This document shows positions 16,539 through 25,299 of a stretch of DNA of 64,000 nt, in pieces. Numbering within the stretch: position 1 is the stretch's first letter; the number at the start of each line of letters is the position of its first letter. This DNA is from an uncultured Corynebacterium sp. (GTDB lineage Bacteria; Actinomycetota; Actinomycetes; Mycobacteriales; Mycobacteriaceae): the NCBI RefSeq assembly GCF_946221935.1, contig NZ_CAMIGN010000007.1, forward strand, positions 57,925 to 121,924, written 5' to 3'. The position numbers were made by a program, and so were the translations under genes. Below the pieces are notes generated by a model that had not been told where the DNA came from, did not search any database, and saw only the letters and a list, made by a program, of their open reading frames with translations.

Positions 16539-17502
16539 CGAAATCGGTAGTCGAGAAATTCTGCGCCTTGGGATCCTGGCGCTTGGGAGTAGTGATCGGG
16601 CGGGCTGCGCTGGTGGACTGCGGAGGTGCGGTGGCGGTTACGGGGCGGATCGGCTCCGGGGCGTCGATGTCGGTGGTCGCATCGTCATCGACCTCCAGCC
16701 ATTCCTCCTGGTTATCCTTCCTGCGCTTGTCGTTGATCCGAGCAATCTGCGTGGCGATTTCCATCATTGTACACAGCGAGATCGCCAGAATCACCATGGA
16801 GATCGGATCCTGACCAGGAGTGACGAAGGCAGCGAAGAGGAAAAGGAAAGCCCAGATGAAGCGACGCTTGTCCTTGAGCTGCTGATAGCTCACTACGTGT
16901 GCCAGATTTAGCAGCACGGTGATGAGCGGCACCTCAAAGCTCACACCGAAAATCAACAGCAGCGCCATGGCGAAGCTGAAATAGCGCTCGCCGTTAAGCG
17001 CGGCGATCTGAGCCTCATCACCAATGGTGAGCAGGAACTCCAAGCCATAAGACAGTACGAAGTAGGCCAACACCGCACCGACGGCAAACAGCAGTCCGGC
17101 GGAAATGCCCACGCCGAGAGTCCAACGCTTCTCGTTCTTGTGCAGACCTGGGGTGATATATGCCCAGATCTGTCCCAGCCATATGGGCGAGGAAAACACC
17201 ATTCCGGCCAGTGCGCCGACCTTCAAGCGCAGCATGAACATTTCAAAAGGCCCGGTGGCCAGCAGTCGGCACTCCCCTGCTTCGGAACCGAAGCGGGCTT
17301 CCTCCGGCAGGTTACAGTACGGTCCGCGCAGCACCTCACCCAGTGAAGGGATCGGGCCGACCTCGACGTTGTACCAGATATATCCGATAACGGTGCCGAC
17401 GGCGATCGCGATCAGGGCAATGAAGACGCGCTTGCGCAGCTCATTGATGTGCTCGACGATGGTCATCGAACCATCGGCGGGTTTCTTTAGCTTCTTAGCC
17501 AC
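16525..17502 (-). CDS. tatC: Sec-independent translocase TatC
   Basis: A 325-residue TatC, the twin-arginine signal receptor in the inner membrane. It has the N-terminal MTIVEHINELRKRVF motif, six transmembrane segments, FEMFMLRLKVG, and FGVSFEVPLITVLLN. The C-terminus has an extra cytosolic tail from about residue 255 rich in Asp, Pro and Thr, longer than in E. coli TatC (258 residues) but usual in actinobacteria. It is directly adjacent to tatA (no gap) and overlaps helY by 14 bases. With TatA (TatB elsewhere) it exports folded cofactor proteins. Confidence 0.97.
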   Translation of the reverse strand: MAKKLKKPADGSMTIVEHINELRKRVFIALIAIAVGTVIGYIWYNVEVGPIPSLGEVLRGPYCNLPEEARFGSEAGECRLLATGPFEMFMLRLKVGALAGMVFSSPIWLGQIWAYITPGLHKNEKRWTLGVGISAGLLFAVGAVLAYFVLSYGLEFLLTIGDEAQIAALNGERYFSFAMALLLIFGVSFEVPLITVLLNLAHVVSYQQLKDKRRFIWAFLFLFAAFVTPGQDPISMVILAISLCTMMEIATQIARINDKRRKDNQEEWLEVDDDATTDIDAPEPIRPVTATAPPQSTSAARPITTPKRQDPKAQNFSTTDFDDIL

Positions 17503-17772
17503 TTACTCGTTTGGTTGCTGTTCGGTCTTGGGCTGGGACTGCGGCTGAGCCAGATCCTGAGCCTGCTGCTGCTCGGCGGTCGGAGCCTGCTTCTCGGTCA
17601 GCTCCTTGCTCTCCTTGCCATCCTTGTCGGTCTTCATCTCGTCCATCTCGGACTTGAAGATGCGCATCGAACGACCCAGGGAGCGCGCAGCATTGGGCAG
17701 GCGGGTCGCTCCGAACAGCAGGAAGATGACCAGAGCGATGATAATTAGTTCAGGAACGCCAAGGTTCGGCAT
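17503..17772 (-). CDS. tatA: Twin-arginine translocase subunit TatA
   Basis: An 89-residue TatA. The single membrane helix covers about residues 6-22 (PELIIIALVIFLLFG), followed by the conserved FGATRLP hinge, the amphipathic helix ARSLGRSMRIFKSEMDEM, and a Gln/Pro-rich disordered tail. FG after the helix fits TatA rather than TatB. It is co-transcribed with tatC (no gap) and follows pafC after 38 bases, the same order as in mycobacteria. Confidence 0.97.
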   Translation of the reverse strand: MPNLGVPELIIIALVIFLLFGATRLPNAARSLGRSMRIFKSEMDEMKTDKDGKESKELTEKQAPTAEQQQAQDLAQPQSQPKTEQQPNE

Positions 17773-17810
17773 TGGTTTCTACAAGCTTTCTATAGTTGGG
17801 ATTGGTCTTT

Positions 17811-18779
17811 CTATCCTAGCCCTCGAGCCTCGTATGCATCGAGGCCACGCCGGGCTAGGACTTTTAAGTTCTCGGCCAATGGTAGCGGTTCCAGCACTCG
17901 AATTCCGGGCGAAAAGCCGAGCAGGAAACGCATAAACCACTCGCCCGTGTTGGGCACGTCGACGACCAAGCGGGATTCATCCTCCACCACCCACATAGGG
18001 AAGTATTCCAACATCCAACGCAGTGACTCATCCAGCTCTACCCGCGCCCATTCATCGGTCTGCTCAAAGCCGAAGGGATCCTGCGGGTCGATGTCGGGTT
18101 GTACTTGAGGGGAGGCGGAACCCTCCTCGCCCAGGTCGAGCGCGTCGATGCGGGATAGCGCAAAGGTTTTTGTGGTGACGCCACCTTCCCGTGCCCAGAG
18201 GTAGTACTCACCGTCAACGAGGGCGACATGGTCCGGGTCAGCGATCCGGGACGTGAAGGTATCGCTAGAAAGCGATTGGTAGTTGAAACTCACTTGACGG
18301 CGAGTTTGGATGGCTTCGGCAAGGCGACGTCGCAGTGGCAGAAAAGCCGGCGCAGAGGGGGTTGTCTCGGGGGTGAAAGCCTCCGTGTACTCGCGCCGGG
18401 CGCGCAGCAGAGTCTGAATCTTATCGCTGGCGGAGTCGATATTCTGCTGCATCTCCGGCGGTGCAGTAGAGCGCAGAGCCTGCAGGTTCAACAACAGCAC
18501 GCCAGCCTCCAGGCTGTTCAAGGCGACCGGGTGGTCCAAACCGGCGGAGAACTTTACCGATGCACGCATTCGATCCACCGTCACTTCCACCGGCATATCC
18601 AAAATGCTCTCGGGCATGCGGCACATGCTGACCTGTCCCAGTTCATGGGTGATCTGCGGGGTGGAAAGGCCCAGGGTGCGCGACGCTTCCATCAGGCTGC
18701 CGTCCGGATGATTACGGAACCAGGCCAAGACGGAAAGGGTGCGTAGGAATTGTTCGGCGTTGGAACGTGGTGGCGTCAT
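17811..18779 (-). CDS. pafC: WYL-domain transcriptional regulator PafC
   Basis: A 322-residue protein with an N-terminal winged-helix region (about 10-60: EQFLRTLSVLAWFRNHP, SRTLGLST) and a WYL domain around residues 160-230 (RRQVSFNYQSL, GEYYLWAREGG) plus a C-terminal WCX extension. PafB and PafC together form the mycobacterial RecA/LexA-independent DNA-damage activator, which senses a nucleic-acid ligand through WYL. Its start overlaps the pafB stop by 4 bases (ATGA), matching a heteromer made from one mRNA. Despite the name they are not needed for pupylation itself. Confidence 0.93.
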   Translation of the reverse strand: MTPPRSNAEQFLRTLSVLAWFRNHPDGSLMEASRTLGLSTPQITHELGQVSMCRMPESILDMPVEVTVDRMRASVKFSAGLDHPVALNSLEAGVLLLNLQALRSTAPPEMQQNIDSASDKIQTLLRARREYTEAFTPETTPSAPAFLPLRRRLAEAIQTRRQVSFNYQSLSSDTFTSRIADPDHVALVDGEYYLWAREGGVTTKTFALSRIDALDLGEEGSASPQVQPDIDPQDPFGFEQTDEWARVELDESLRWMLEYFPMWVVEDESRLVVDVPNTGEWFMRFLLGFSPGIRVLEPLPLAENLKVLARRGLDAYEARGLG

Positions 18780-19711
18780 GAAGCAGCCTCCTTGAGTACC
18801 GCGACGATAGCGGCGACAATATCCGGTGGCGAAGTGACCACGACCTGCGGGGCGTAGGCAGCCGCGGTCCGGATCAGCCAGTCGCGATCCACAGGCCCAA
18901 TGGTGCCCGAGTCGTTAGTGAGGCGGCGGAGCTCCCAGGCTCCTTCGCCAGGAAATTCGACTGTGGCGGTGACCATCTGATGGCTGCTTTCCAGACCCTG
19001 CTCGATCAGCTGCTGCGGGGTACCCTGCGGACGCGGGTGCTGGGCGAACTCCGGCAAAGCGGAAACGGAGTCGATGCGCGCTAACCGGAAAGTGCGCTGT
19101 GCGCCACGGTCCAGGTCGAAACCCGTGACGTAAATAAGGCCATCCCGGGCGCCATAGGCCCAGGGCTCGAGGCGACGCTGCTGGGGATTGTCGACCAGCG
19201 AGGGATAGTAGTTGAAGGTCAGGACGAGACCGTTATCGAGGGCGCGGAAAATCGCGTCGATGGAGTCCCCATCCAAGGCTGTGTGATCAGGCACGCTTGG
19301 AATGGTTACCTCGCCGGAGGCGACACGACGCTGCAGACCAGCGGCAGCCAATTTGGTGTAAGCGGACTGGGCAGCAGAAAGCATCTCCCCCGACTGTGCC
19401 CAACGGCTCGCCGCGGTGATGACAGTGGCTTCCCCATCGGTGAATTCAATGTCTGGCAGGAAGGACTGGGAGGAGTCGAGGGAAAGCAGATCCGTACCTC
19501 CGATGTGCACCCCGAGCGCTTCCAGATCCTTCCGGTCGCGCTCTAGCTGCTTTCGCGCGGAGTCGATGTTCACCTGCTGATAGCCTTCAACATTGGCCAA
19601 AATCCACTCGGGCGTGCGCGGCTTTTCGGAATTAATGAGTGCGATGACCAGATTAAATAGGCGCGTAGCGCCTGGTATCCAGTGAGTTTCAACGGGGCGG
19701 TTGCGATTCAT
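18776..19711 (-). CDS. pafB: WYL-domain transcriptional regulator PafB
   Basis: A 311-residue partner of PafC: N-terminal winged helix (about 10-75, RLFNLVIALINSEKPRTPEWI), WYL domain around 165-245 (GLVLTFNYYPS, LEPWAYGARDGLIYVTGFD), and a C-terminal WCX-like part. It starts GSE-free with MNRNRP at an ATG overlapping the pafA stop by 4 bases (ATGA). The pair is expected to activate DNA-repair genes in response to damage. Its location behind pafA is the conserved actinobacterial order. Confidence 0.93.
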   Translation of the reverse strand: MNRNRPVETHWIPGATRLFNLVIALINSEKPRTPEWILANVEGYQQVNIDSARKQLERDRKDLEALGVHIGGTDLLSLDSSQSFLPDIEFTDGEATVITAASRWAQSGEMLSAAQSAYTKLAAAGLQRRVASGEVTIPSVPDHTALDGDSIDAIFRALDNGLVLTFNYYPSLVDNPQQRRLEPWAYGARDGLIYVTGFDLDRGAQRTFRLARIDSVSALPEFAQHPRPQGTPQQLIEQGLESSHQMVTATVEFPGEGAWELRRLTNDSGTIGPVDRDWLIRTAAAYAPQVVVTSPPDIVAAIVAVLKEAAS

Positions 19712-21111
19712 CGGGCTTCCATAGAGGCAATAATACGATCGACATCCTCATCGGTCGTGGCAAAAGGATCGGCCAGCAGGGACTCCGCCCCGTTCTCGCC
19801 GTTGACCTTCACCCGCATCCAATCCACCGTATAAGACAACTCCGGGTGGGCACGAACAGCGGAAATGAAGCGTCCACGCACCGCGGCACGGGTGGTTTGT
19901 GGTGCCTGGCGTACCGCTTGCTCGATCTCCTCTGTCTCCAGCAATGTGCGAGCCAGGCCGCGGCGGGCCAACACGTGGAATAGGCCACGCGTCGGGTGGA
20001 TGTCGTGGTACATCAAATCGATCTGTGCCAGGCGCGGGTCAATTGGATCCAGGCCGCGGGCAGCGGCCATGCGATCCAGCAGGGACTTCTTGATAACCCA
20101 GTCGATCTCAGTGGAGACCGGGGCGAAGTCGCCCGTGTCGAAGCAGTCCAGCACTCGGCCCCACAGATCCACCACGGGGGCTAGCTCAGCATTGGGGGTG
20201 CCCAGCTCCACGTCCTCACGATGAGCGAGATAGGCGCAGGCGGCGTCATAAAAAGCGCGCTGTACCTCCAACGGTGTGGCAGTCGAACCGCTGCGCAAGG
20301 CAATGTCCACCTGGCCGGTGAAGTCGCGGGCGATTTCGCGAATCGAGCGGATCTCATTGGCCATCTCGAAATCGGGCAGTGCGACGCCGGCTTCGATCAT
20401 CTCCAACACCAGCAAGGTCGAGCCGACCTTCAGCGCTGTGGTGACTTCCGACATGTTTGAATCGCCAACGATAACGTGCAGGCGACGGTACTTGGCGGAA
20501 TCGGCGTGCGGCTCGTCGCGGGTGTTGATGATTGGCCGCGAACGGGTGGTAGCGCTAGAGACGCCCTCCCAGACGTGGTCGGCGCGCTGGCTCATGGTGT
20601 AGCCGGGTCCGAAATTCTCGTTCGGCGCGCCGGGGTACGGGATGGCAAGTTTGCCCGCACCGCAGATGAGCTGGCGGGTAACTAAGAAAGGCAATAGCTG
20701 CTTACTGAGGCCTTTCAAGGGAATATCGCGGCTGACTAGGTAATTCTCGTGGCAGCCATAGGAGTTTCCCAGCGAGTCCGTGTTGTTCTTGAGCAAATAG
20801 ACCTTGCCACCGACGGCCTGCTCGGCGCGGTCGGCCAGCTCGTGCATCATGAGATCACCGGAGCGATCATAGGCGATCAGCTGGTGCAGGCTATCGCACT
20901 CCGCCGTGGCGAACTCCGGGTGTGCGCCAACGTCTAGATAAAGTCGCGAGGCATTCTCGGTGTAGATGTTCGAGCTGCGGTGCTTTTCCACCACAGGGGC
21001 GAAGAGTTTGCGGGCGATCTCGTCTGGGCCGAGGCGACGGGAAGAATCCTGCATGTTGGCGATCCCGTACTCGGTCTCCAGACCCATGATGCGGCGGCGA
21101 ATAGCTGTCAC
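19708..21111 (-). CDS. pafA: Pup-protein ligase PafA
   Basis: A 467-residue PafA, which phosphorylates the Pup C-terminal glutamate with ATP and links it to substrate lysines. It belongs to the glutamine-synthetase-like carboxylate-amine ligase fold. Visible landmarks are the early IMGLETEYGI, LDVGAHPEFATAECD with the catalytic Asp region, KNNTDSLGNSYGCHENYL, and RPIINTRDEPHAD. The GTG start overlaps the pup stop (GTGA, 4 bases), so ligase and tag are coupled. In M. tuberculosis the 20S genes prcBA follow pup; here pafA follows pup directly. Confidence 0.97.
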   Translation of the reverse strand: MTAIRRRIMGLETEYGIANMQDSSRRLGPDEIARKLFAPVVEKHRSSNIYTENASRLYLDVGAHPEFATAECDSLHQLIAYDRSGDLMMHELADRAEQAVGGKVYLLKNNTDSLGNSYGCHENYLVSRDIPLKGLSKQLLPFLVTRQLICGAGKLAIPYPGAPNENFGPGYTMSQRADHVWEGVSSATTRSRPIINTRDEPHADSAKYRRLHVIVGDSNMSEVTTALKVGSTLLVLEMIEAGVALPDFEMANEIRSIREIARDFTGQVDIALRSGSTATPLEVQRAFYDAACAYLAHREDVELGTPNAELAPVVDLWGRVLDCFDTGDFAPVSTEIDWVIKKSLLDRMAAARGLDPIDPRLAQIDLMYHDIHPTRGLFHVLARRGLARTLLETEEIEQAVRQAPQTTRAAVRGRFISAVRAHPELSYTVDWMRVKVNGENGAESLLADPFATTDEDVDRIIASMEAR

Positions 21112-21302
21112 TGTCCGCCCTTTTGCACGTAGGAGCGAACAAACTCCTCAGCGTTATTCTCTAGCAGTCCGTCGATTTCATCCAGAAGATCATCGGTGCC
21201 GGTGACGTTGACTTGCTGGGCGCCGGCGCCGGTGGTTTGTTCGATCGGTTGGTCGTCGTCACGCCGACCGCCGCCGGCGCTGACCTGTCCGCCCTGTGCC
21301 AT
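21108..21302 (-). CDS. pup: Prokaryotic ubiquitin-like protein Pup
   Basis: A 64-residue Pup. The N-terminal half is Gly/Gln-rich and disordered (MAQGGQVSAGGGRRDD). The second half is the helical region bound by the ARC coiled coil (DDLLDEIDGLLENNAEEFVR). It ends in GGQ, so the C-terminal Gln must be deamidated by Dop before ligation. GGAAG precedes the ATG by 7 bases, and the gene starts 2 bases after the dop stop. In C. glutamicum, pupylation without a proteasome helps release iron from ferritin (established); the same role is inferred here. Confidence 0.96.
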   Translation of the reverse strand: MAQGGQVSAGGGRRDDDQPIEQTTGAGAQQVNVTGTDDLLDEIDGLLENNAEEFVRSYVQKGGQ

Positions 21303-21304
21303 GT

Positions 21305-22828
21305 TTAAACTTCCTTTCTGCCAACCCCGGAAACCTTCTCCGGGTTGATTTCCTTCAAGCCTGCCACGAGTTCGGAAATGCCGGGCCTAGTCCCGGACTC
21401 CAGCAGCGTTCGCAGCTCCAGCTGATTGAACCCGCGCGGATCGTCCATGGTGATCTGCACGACGCCGTCCGGGGTATCCACGATAACGTTATCCCAGTTC
21501 GCCGAGAGGATATCCGCAGAGTAATTCGCCACCAGGTGGCCCCGCAGCCATGCGCGAGTTGAGGCCGGCGGGGTATCGACAGCGGAGGTGACCTCCGCAG
21601 GGTCGATAAAGGTACGCATCCGCCCCTTCTTAACCAGCGCGTGGTAAAGCCCGCGGCGCGGGTCGATATCCGAATATTGCAGGTCGACTAGCGCTAGGCG
21701 GGGGTCGGTCCACTCCAATCCGCGGGCACGGTAAGCGTTAATCAGCTGCAGCTTCGCCGTCCAATCCAGGCGGTCGGCGGTGGATAGCGGATCGGCCTGA
21801 AGATCGTCGAGGATCTGGCCCCACAGCTCATAGACCTCAAGATCGTCTCCACGCAGGTCCATGATCTCCCCCACGCGCTTGCGAATCTCCCGCTGCGTCT
21901 CGATGGCCGTTCGCTCAGCCTGGCCATAGAAGCGCAGGCGCGCAGTGCAATCCAGGTCGCGAGAAACGCGCTGGACGTCGGACACAGGCTCAAGCAAACG
22001 CAGATCACCGAAATAAGCACCCTGCGCCACGGCCGCGAGTACTAACGCAGTGGTTCCGAACTTCAGGTAGTTGGAGAACTCGCTGAGGTTCGCGTCTCCG
22101 ATAATGACATGCAGACGACGCCACTTGTCCGCGTCCGCGTGGGGTTCATCGCGGGTGTTGACGATGCCACGGTTGAGCGTGGTCTCCAGTGAAATATCGG
22201 TTTCGATATAGTCGGCGCGCTGGCTGATCTGAAAGCCAGGCTGCTCGCCCTGCTGCCCCAGCCCAATGCGCCCCGCCCCACAGAACACCTGGCGGGTGAC
22301 GAAGTGCGGGATCAGCGCAGCCTGTACATCTTCCACGTCCAGATCGCGCGGGTAGAGGTAGTTCTCGTGCGAGCCATAACTGGCACCCTTGCCATCGACG
22401 TTGTTCTTGTAGATCTTCAGTTCCGGCTCTGCGGCCTCGGCCGCGCGGTGCATGATGATGTCGCCGGCTTTGTCCCACACCACGGCGTCGTAAGCGGTCG
22501 CGGATTCCGGAGAGGAATACTCGGGGTGTGCATGGTCTACGTAGAAACGCGCGCCATTGGCAGTAATGACGTTCGCTGCCCCCAGCGCATTGGGATCTAA
22601 AACCGGTGCGCTCCCCCTGCGGTGGCGGCGCAGGTCAAAGCCGCGAATATCGCGCAAGGGTGATTCGTTTTCATAGTCCCAACGGGTGCGACGGTTCACC
22701 CCCTGTCCGCTGTGCTCCGCATAGGCCACGACGGCCTGGGTGGAGGTATGGATCGGGCTGGCTGTCGGATCGTCTACCGCGACAATGCCATACTCCGTTT
22801 CGGAGCCAATAATATGCGGTCCAAACAA
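21305..22828 (-). CDS. dop: Deamidase/depupylase Dop
   Basis: A 507-residue Dop, homologous to PafA, which converts the Pup C-terminal Gln to Glu and removes Pup from conjugates. It has IIGSETEYGI at the N-terminus, the Dop loop region (about 45-80, basic RRHRRGSAP), FYVDHAHPEYSSPE with the catalytic Asp, YKNNVDGKGASYGSHENYL and GIVNTRDEPHAD. The start is a TTG; GGAGG lies 8 bases upstream, so it is well supported. It is placed between arc and pup with only 2 bases to pup. A Gln-ending Pup means this gene is required for tagging. Confidence 0.96.
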   Translation of the reverse strand: MFGPHIIGSETEYGIVAVDDPTASPIHTSTQAVVAYAEHSGQGVNRRTRWDYENESPLRDIRGFDLRRHRRGSAPVLDPNALGAANVITANGARFYVDHAHPEYSSPESATAYDAVVWDKAGDIIMHRAAEAAEPELKIYKNNVDGKGASYGSHENYLYPRDLDVEDVQAALIPHFVTRQVFCGAGRIGLGQQGEQPGFQISQRADYIETDISLETTLNRGIVNTRDEPHADADKWRRLHVIIGDANLSEFSNYLKFGTTALVLAAVAQGAYFGDLRLLEPVSDVQRVSRDLDCTARLRFYGQAERTAIETQREIRKRVGEIMDLRGDDLEVYELWGQILDDLQADPLSTADRLDWTAKLQLINAYRARGLEWTDPRLALVDLQYSDIDPRRGLYHALVKKGRMRTFIDPAEVTSAVDTPPASTRAWLRGHLVANYSADILSANWDNVIVDTPDGVVQITMDDPRGFNQLELRTLLESGTRPGISELVAGLKEINPEKVSGVGRKEV

Positions 22829-22851
22829 AGTGCGAGCCTCCTAAACCCTCA

Positions 22852-24396
22852 TTAAACCCTGTGTACGTCGATGTCTACGACGCGCTTCGTCCCATGGCCG
22901 TAGATTCGCGCCCACTCCGCCGGGTTCGTGGTGTCCGGCAGGTCCTCGGAATCGGCTACCTCTGCACGCACGGCTTCGGTCACGTGCTCTGGGCGCATGC
23001 CGTCGGAACCCTTATGCAGCGCGTCCTTGATAGCCAGCGTCTTCGCCCGATCCACGATGTTTGCCAACATTGCGCCGGAGACGAAATCTGCCCAGTACAG
23101 ATCATCGCTCGTACCGTCGGCGTAGTGCAGCGTGACATAACGGTGCGTCTCATCCCGGGCGAATAGCTCCTCGACAATGCTGCGTCGCAGGGAGGCGACG
23201 GCGGCTTCGTCGGAACCGGCTGCAGCGGAGAAGTCGGCGTCAATAGGAAGAGAAGCGTCGAGATGCTTGGATAGGATCGCTTCCGCGCCTTCCGCATCGG
23301 GGCGGGCAATACGGATTTTTACGTCGAGTCGGCCAGGGCGCAGGATGGCCGGGTCGATAAGCTCCTCGCGGTTCGATGCGCCGATGATGATGACATTGCC
23401 CGCGGCCTCCACACCGTCGAGCTCGGCGAGGAGCTGCGGAACGACTGTGGACTCCATATCGGAGCTCACACCGGTGCCGCGCGTGCGGAACAGCGCCTCC
23501 ATCTCGTCGAAAAAGACGATCACCGGACGGCCGGAGCTAGCCACGCGGCGAGCCTGCTCGAAGATCAACCGGATCTTGCGCTCGGTCTCGCCGACGAACT
23601 TGTTCAGCAGCTCGGGACCCTTGATGTTGAGGAAATAAGGGGAATCTGATTGCGCCAGTGAGTTCGCCACGGCCTTGGCAATGAGTGTCTTGCCATTACC
23701 GGGCGGGCCATAGAGCAGCACTCCCTTCGGCGGTCGAAGCCCGTAACGAGTGTAGATCTCGGGATGTAGGAACGGCAGTTCGACCGCGTCGCGGATCTGG
23801 GTGATCTGCTGGCCCAGGCCACCAATGTCGTCATAGGTGACATCCGGAACTTCCTCCAGGATGAGGTTGTTCGTCTCGGCTCGGGGCACTGCCTCGAAAG
23901 CCCAGCCGGATTTGCGATCCACAATGACGGAATCGCCGGTGGCCACGGTGCCAGCCAGTTCTGTGGTGGCCTTGACCACGAACTCCTCGCCCACCTTGTC
24001 GGCGATAATTAGGCGGTTACCCGTGACCTCCACTACCTGCGCGATATCGCCGAAGTCCGGTTGCCCCGTGACTTCCACGACCTGCTGGCCCTCCCCTAAG
24101 CGCACCATCGCGCCGGGAACCAGCTCGTGCTGTGGCACATGCGGCGAGACCATGAGCCGCATCCGGCGACCAGCCGTAAAGACCTCCGCACTGAGATCGC
24201 GGTTGGTTTCCAGCAGGGTGCCGTAGGTGCTGGGAGGTTCGGCTAGGGCTTCCAACCGGCCGTTCATTTCCTCCAGCTTCGCACGGCTGGCCTGCAGCAG
24301 CTCCACGAGCTTCGCGTTGCGCGCGCCGAGTTGCCGATTGGCGACCTGCAGCTCGCGCAGAGTTTGAGGTCCTTCCGCTGATGTGTGCTCGGTCAT
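22852..24396 (-). CDS. arc: Proteasome-type AAA ATPase ARC (Mpa homologue)
   Basis: A 514-residue hexameric AAA unfoldase that binds Pup through its N-terminal coiled coil (about residues 12-50, LRELQVANRQL...KLEEMNGRLEAL). Two OB domains follow (about 60-190), then the AAA domain with Walker A GPPGNGKT and Walker B VIVFFDEMEALF. The C-terminus is VDIDVHRV: it lacks the GQYL proteasome-docking tail of Mpa, matching the absence of 20S genes. I take ATG 24396 as start; the longer frame from 24453 would overlap trmI by 44 bases and adds no conserved sequence. It likely unfolds pupylated proteins without degrading them. Confidence 0.93.
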   Translation of the reverse strand: MTEHTSAEGPQTLRELQVANRQLGARNAKLVELLQASRAKLEEMNGRLEALAEPPSTYGTLLETNRDLSAEVFTAGRRMRLMVSPHVPQHELVPGAMVRLGEGQQVVEVTGQPDFGDIAQVVEVTGNRLIIADKVGEEFVVKATTELAGTVATGDSVIVDRKSGWAFEAVPRAETNNLILEEVPDVTYDDIGGLGQQITQIRDAVELPFLHPEIYTRYGLRPPKGVLLYGPPGNGKTLIAKAVANSLAQSDSPYFLNIKGPELLNKFVGETERKIRLIFEQARRVASSGRPVIVFFDEMEALFRTRGTGVSSDMESTVVPQLLAELDGVEAAGNVIIIGASNREELIDPAILRPGRLDVKIRIARPDAEGAEAILSKHLDASLPIDADFSAAAGSDEAAVASLRRSIVEELFARDETHRYVTLHYADGTSDDLYWADFVSGAMLANIVDRAKTLAIKDALHKGSDGMRPEHVTEAVRAEVADSEDLPDTTNPAEWARIYGHGTKRVVDIDVHRV

Positions 24397-24409
24397 ACTG
24401 ACCAGTCTA

Positions 24410-25243
24410 CTAACGGCGGGCGCGGCGTTGCGGTCGAGGTGCGGTGACGCCATCAGCCAGCCTGCGAGCCAGGATCAGAAATGCCGTGTGCGCGTTCATC
24501 CGGTGTTCGGGGCGGGTGGCCAGGCCGTCGACCTTCCACTCTCGTACCAGGGATTCCCACGCTTTGGGCTCGGTAAAGCAACCGGTTTCGCGGATGCCCT
24601 CCATGACCTTCATGAGCTGCGGGACGGTGGCGACATAAGTCATAAATACGCCACCGGGAATAAGCACGTCCTTGACGGTATCCAGCATCTCCCAGGGCTC
24701 CAGCATGTCCAGCAGCACGCGGTCGACGTCGCCGACATCCTCCTTAGTGACGGTCTTTAAGTCACCCAGACGTAGATCCCAATTATCGGGGTGGCCACCG
24801 AAGTAGTCCTCCACATTGTCCTTGGCATAGGCCAGGTGATCTTCGCGGATTTCATAGCTAATGACCTTGCCTTTCGGTCCGACGGCGCGCAGCAGCCACG
24901 TACTCATGGCACCGGAGCCCGCACCGGCCTCCAGTACGGTCGCGCCGGGGAAGATATCGCCTTCCACGAGGATCTGAGCGGCATCCTTTGGATAGATCAC
25001 CGCTGCGCCACGAGGCATGGAAAGCACGTGGTCAACCAGCAGGTGACGGAAGCACAGGTACTCGCCTGCACCGGAGGACTTCACTACGGTTCCTTCGTGC
25101 TGACCGATAATGTCGTCGTGGCGGATTTCGCCCTTGTGGGTGAAGAAGCTTTCGCCTTGTGCGAGGGTAATTGTGAAGTGCCGGCGCTTGGCGTCGGTGA
25201 GCTGCACGCGGTCGCCTTCGGTGAAACGTCCGGAATAAGCCAT
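24410..25243 (-). CDS. trmI: tRNA (adenine58-N1)-methyltransferase TrmI
   Basis: A 277-residue TrmI that methylates N1 of A58 in the tRNA T-loop using SAM. An N-terminal beta domain (YSGRFTEGDRVQL...FFTHKGEI) precedes the Rossmann MTase domain with VLEAGAGSGAMS motif I and the family LLDMLEPWEML stretch. The basic tail RPQRRARR may bind tRNA. AGGAAGGAAG upstream of the ATG is a strong ribosome site. It is the first gene of the pupylation run and divergent from the RecB-like nuclease with 56 bases between. TAAAAT at 25280-25285 on this strand is a possible -10. Confidence 0.95.
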   Translation of the reverse strand: MAYSGRFTEGDRVQLTDAKRRHFTITLAQGESFFTHKGEIRHDDIIGQHEGTVVKSSGAGEYLCFRHLLVDHVLSMPRGAAVIYPKDAAQILVEGDIFPGATVLEAGAGSGAMSTWLLRAVGPKGKVISYEIREDHLAYAKDNVEDYFGGHPDNWDLRLGDLKTVTKEDVGDVDRVLLDMLEPWEMLDTVKDVLIPGGVFMTYVATVPQLMKVMEGIRETGCFTEPKAWESLVREWKVDGLATRPEHRMNAHTAFLILARRLADGVTAPRPQRRARR

Positions 25244-25299
25244 ATGGGATCTTCCTTCCTGCTTTAAGGGATCTGGTTCATTTTACTAGGCTGGTCAGG

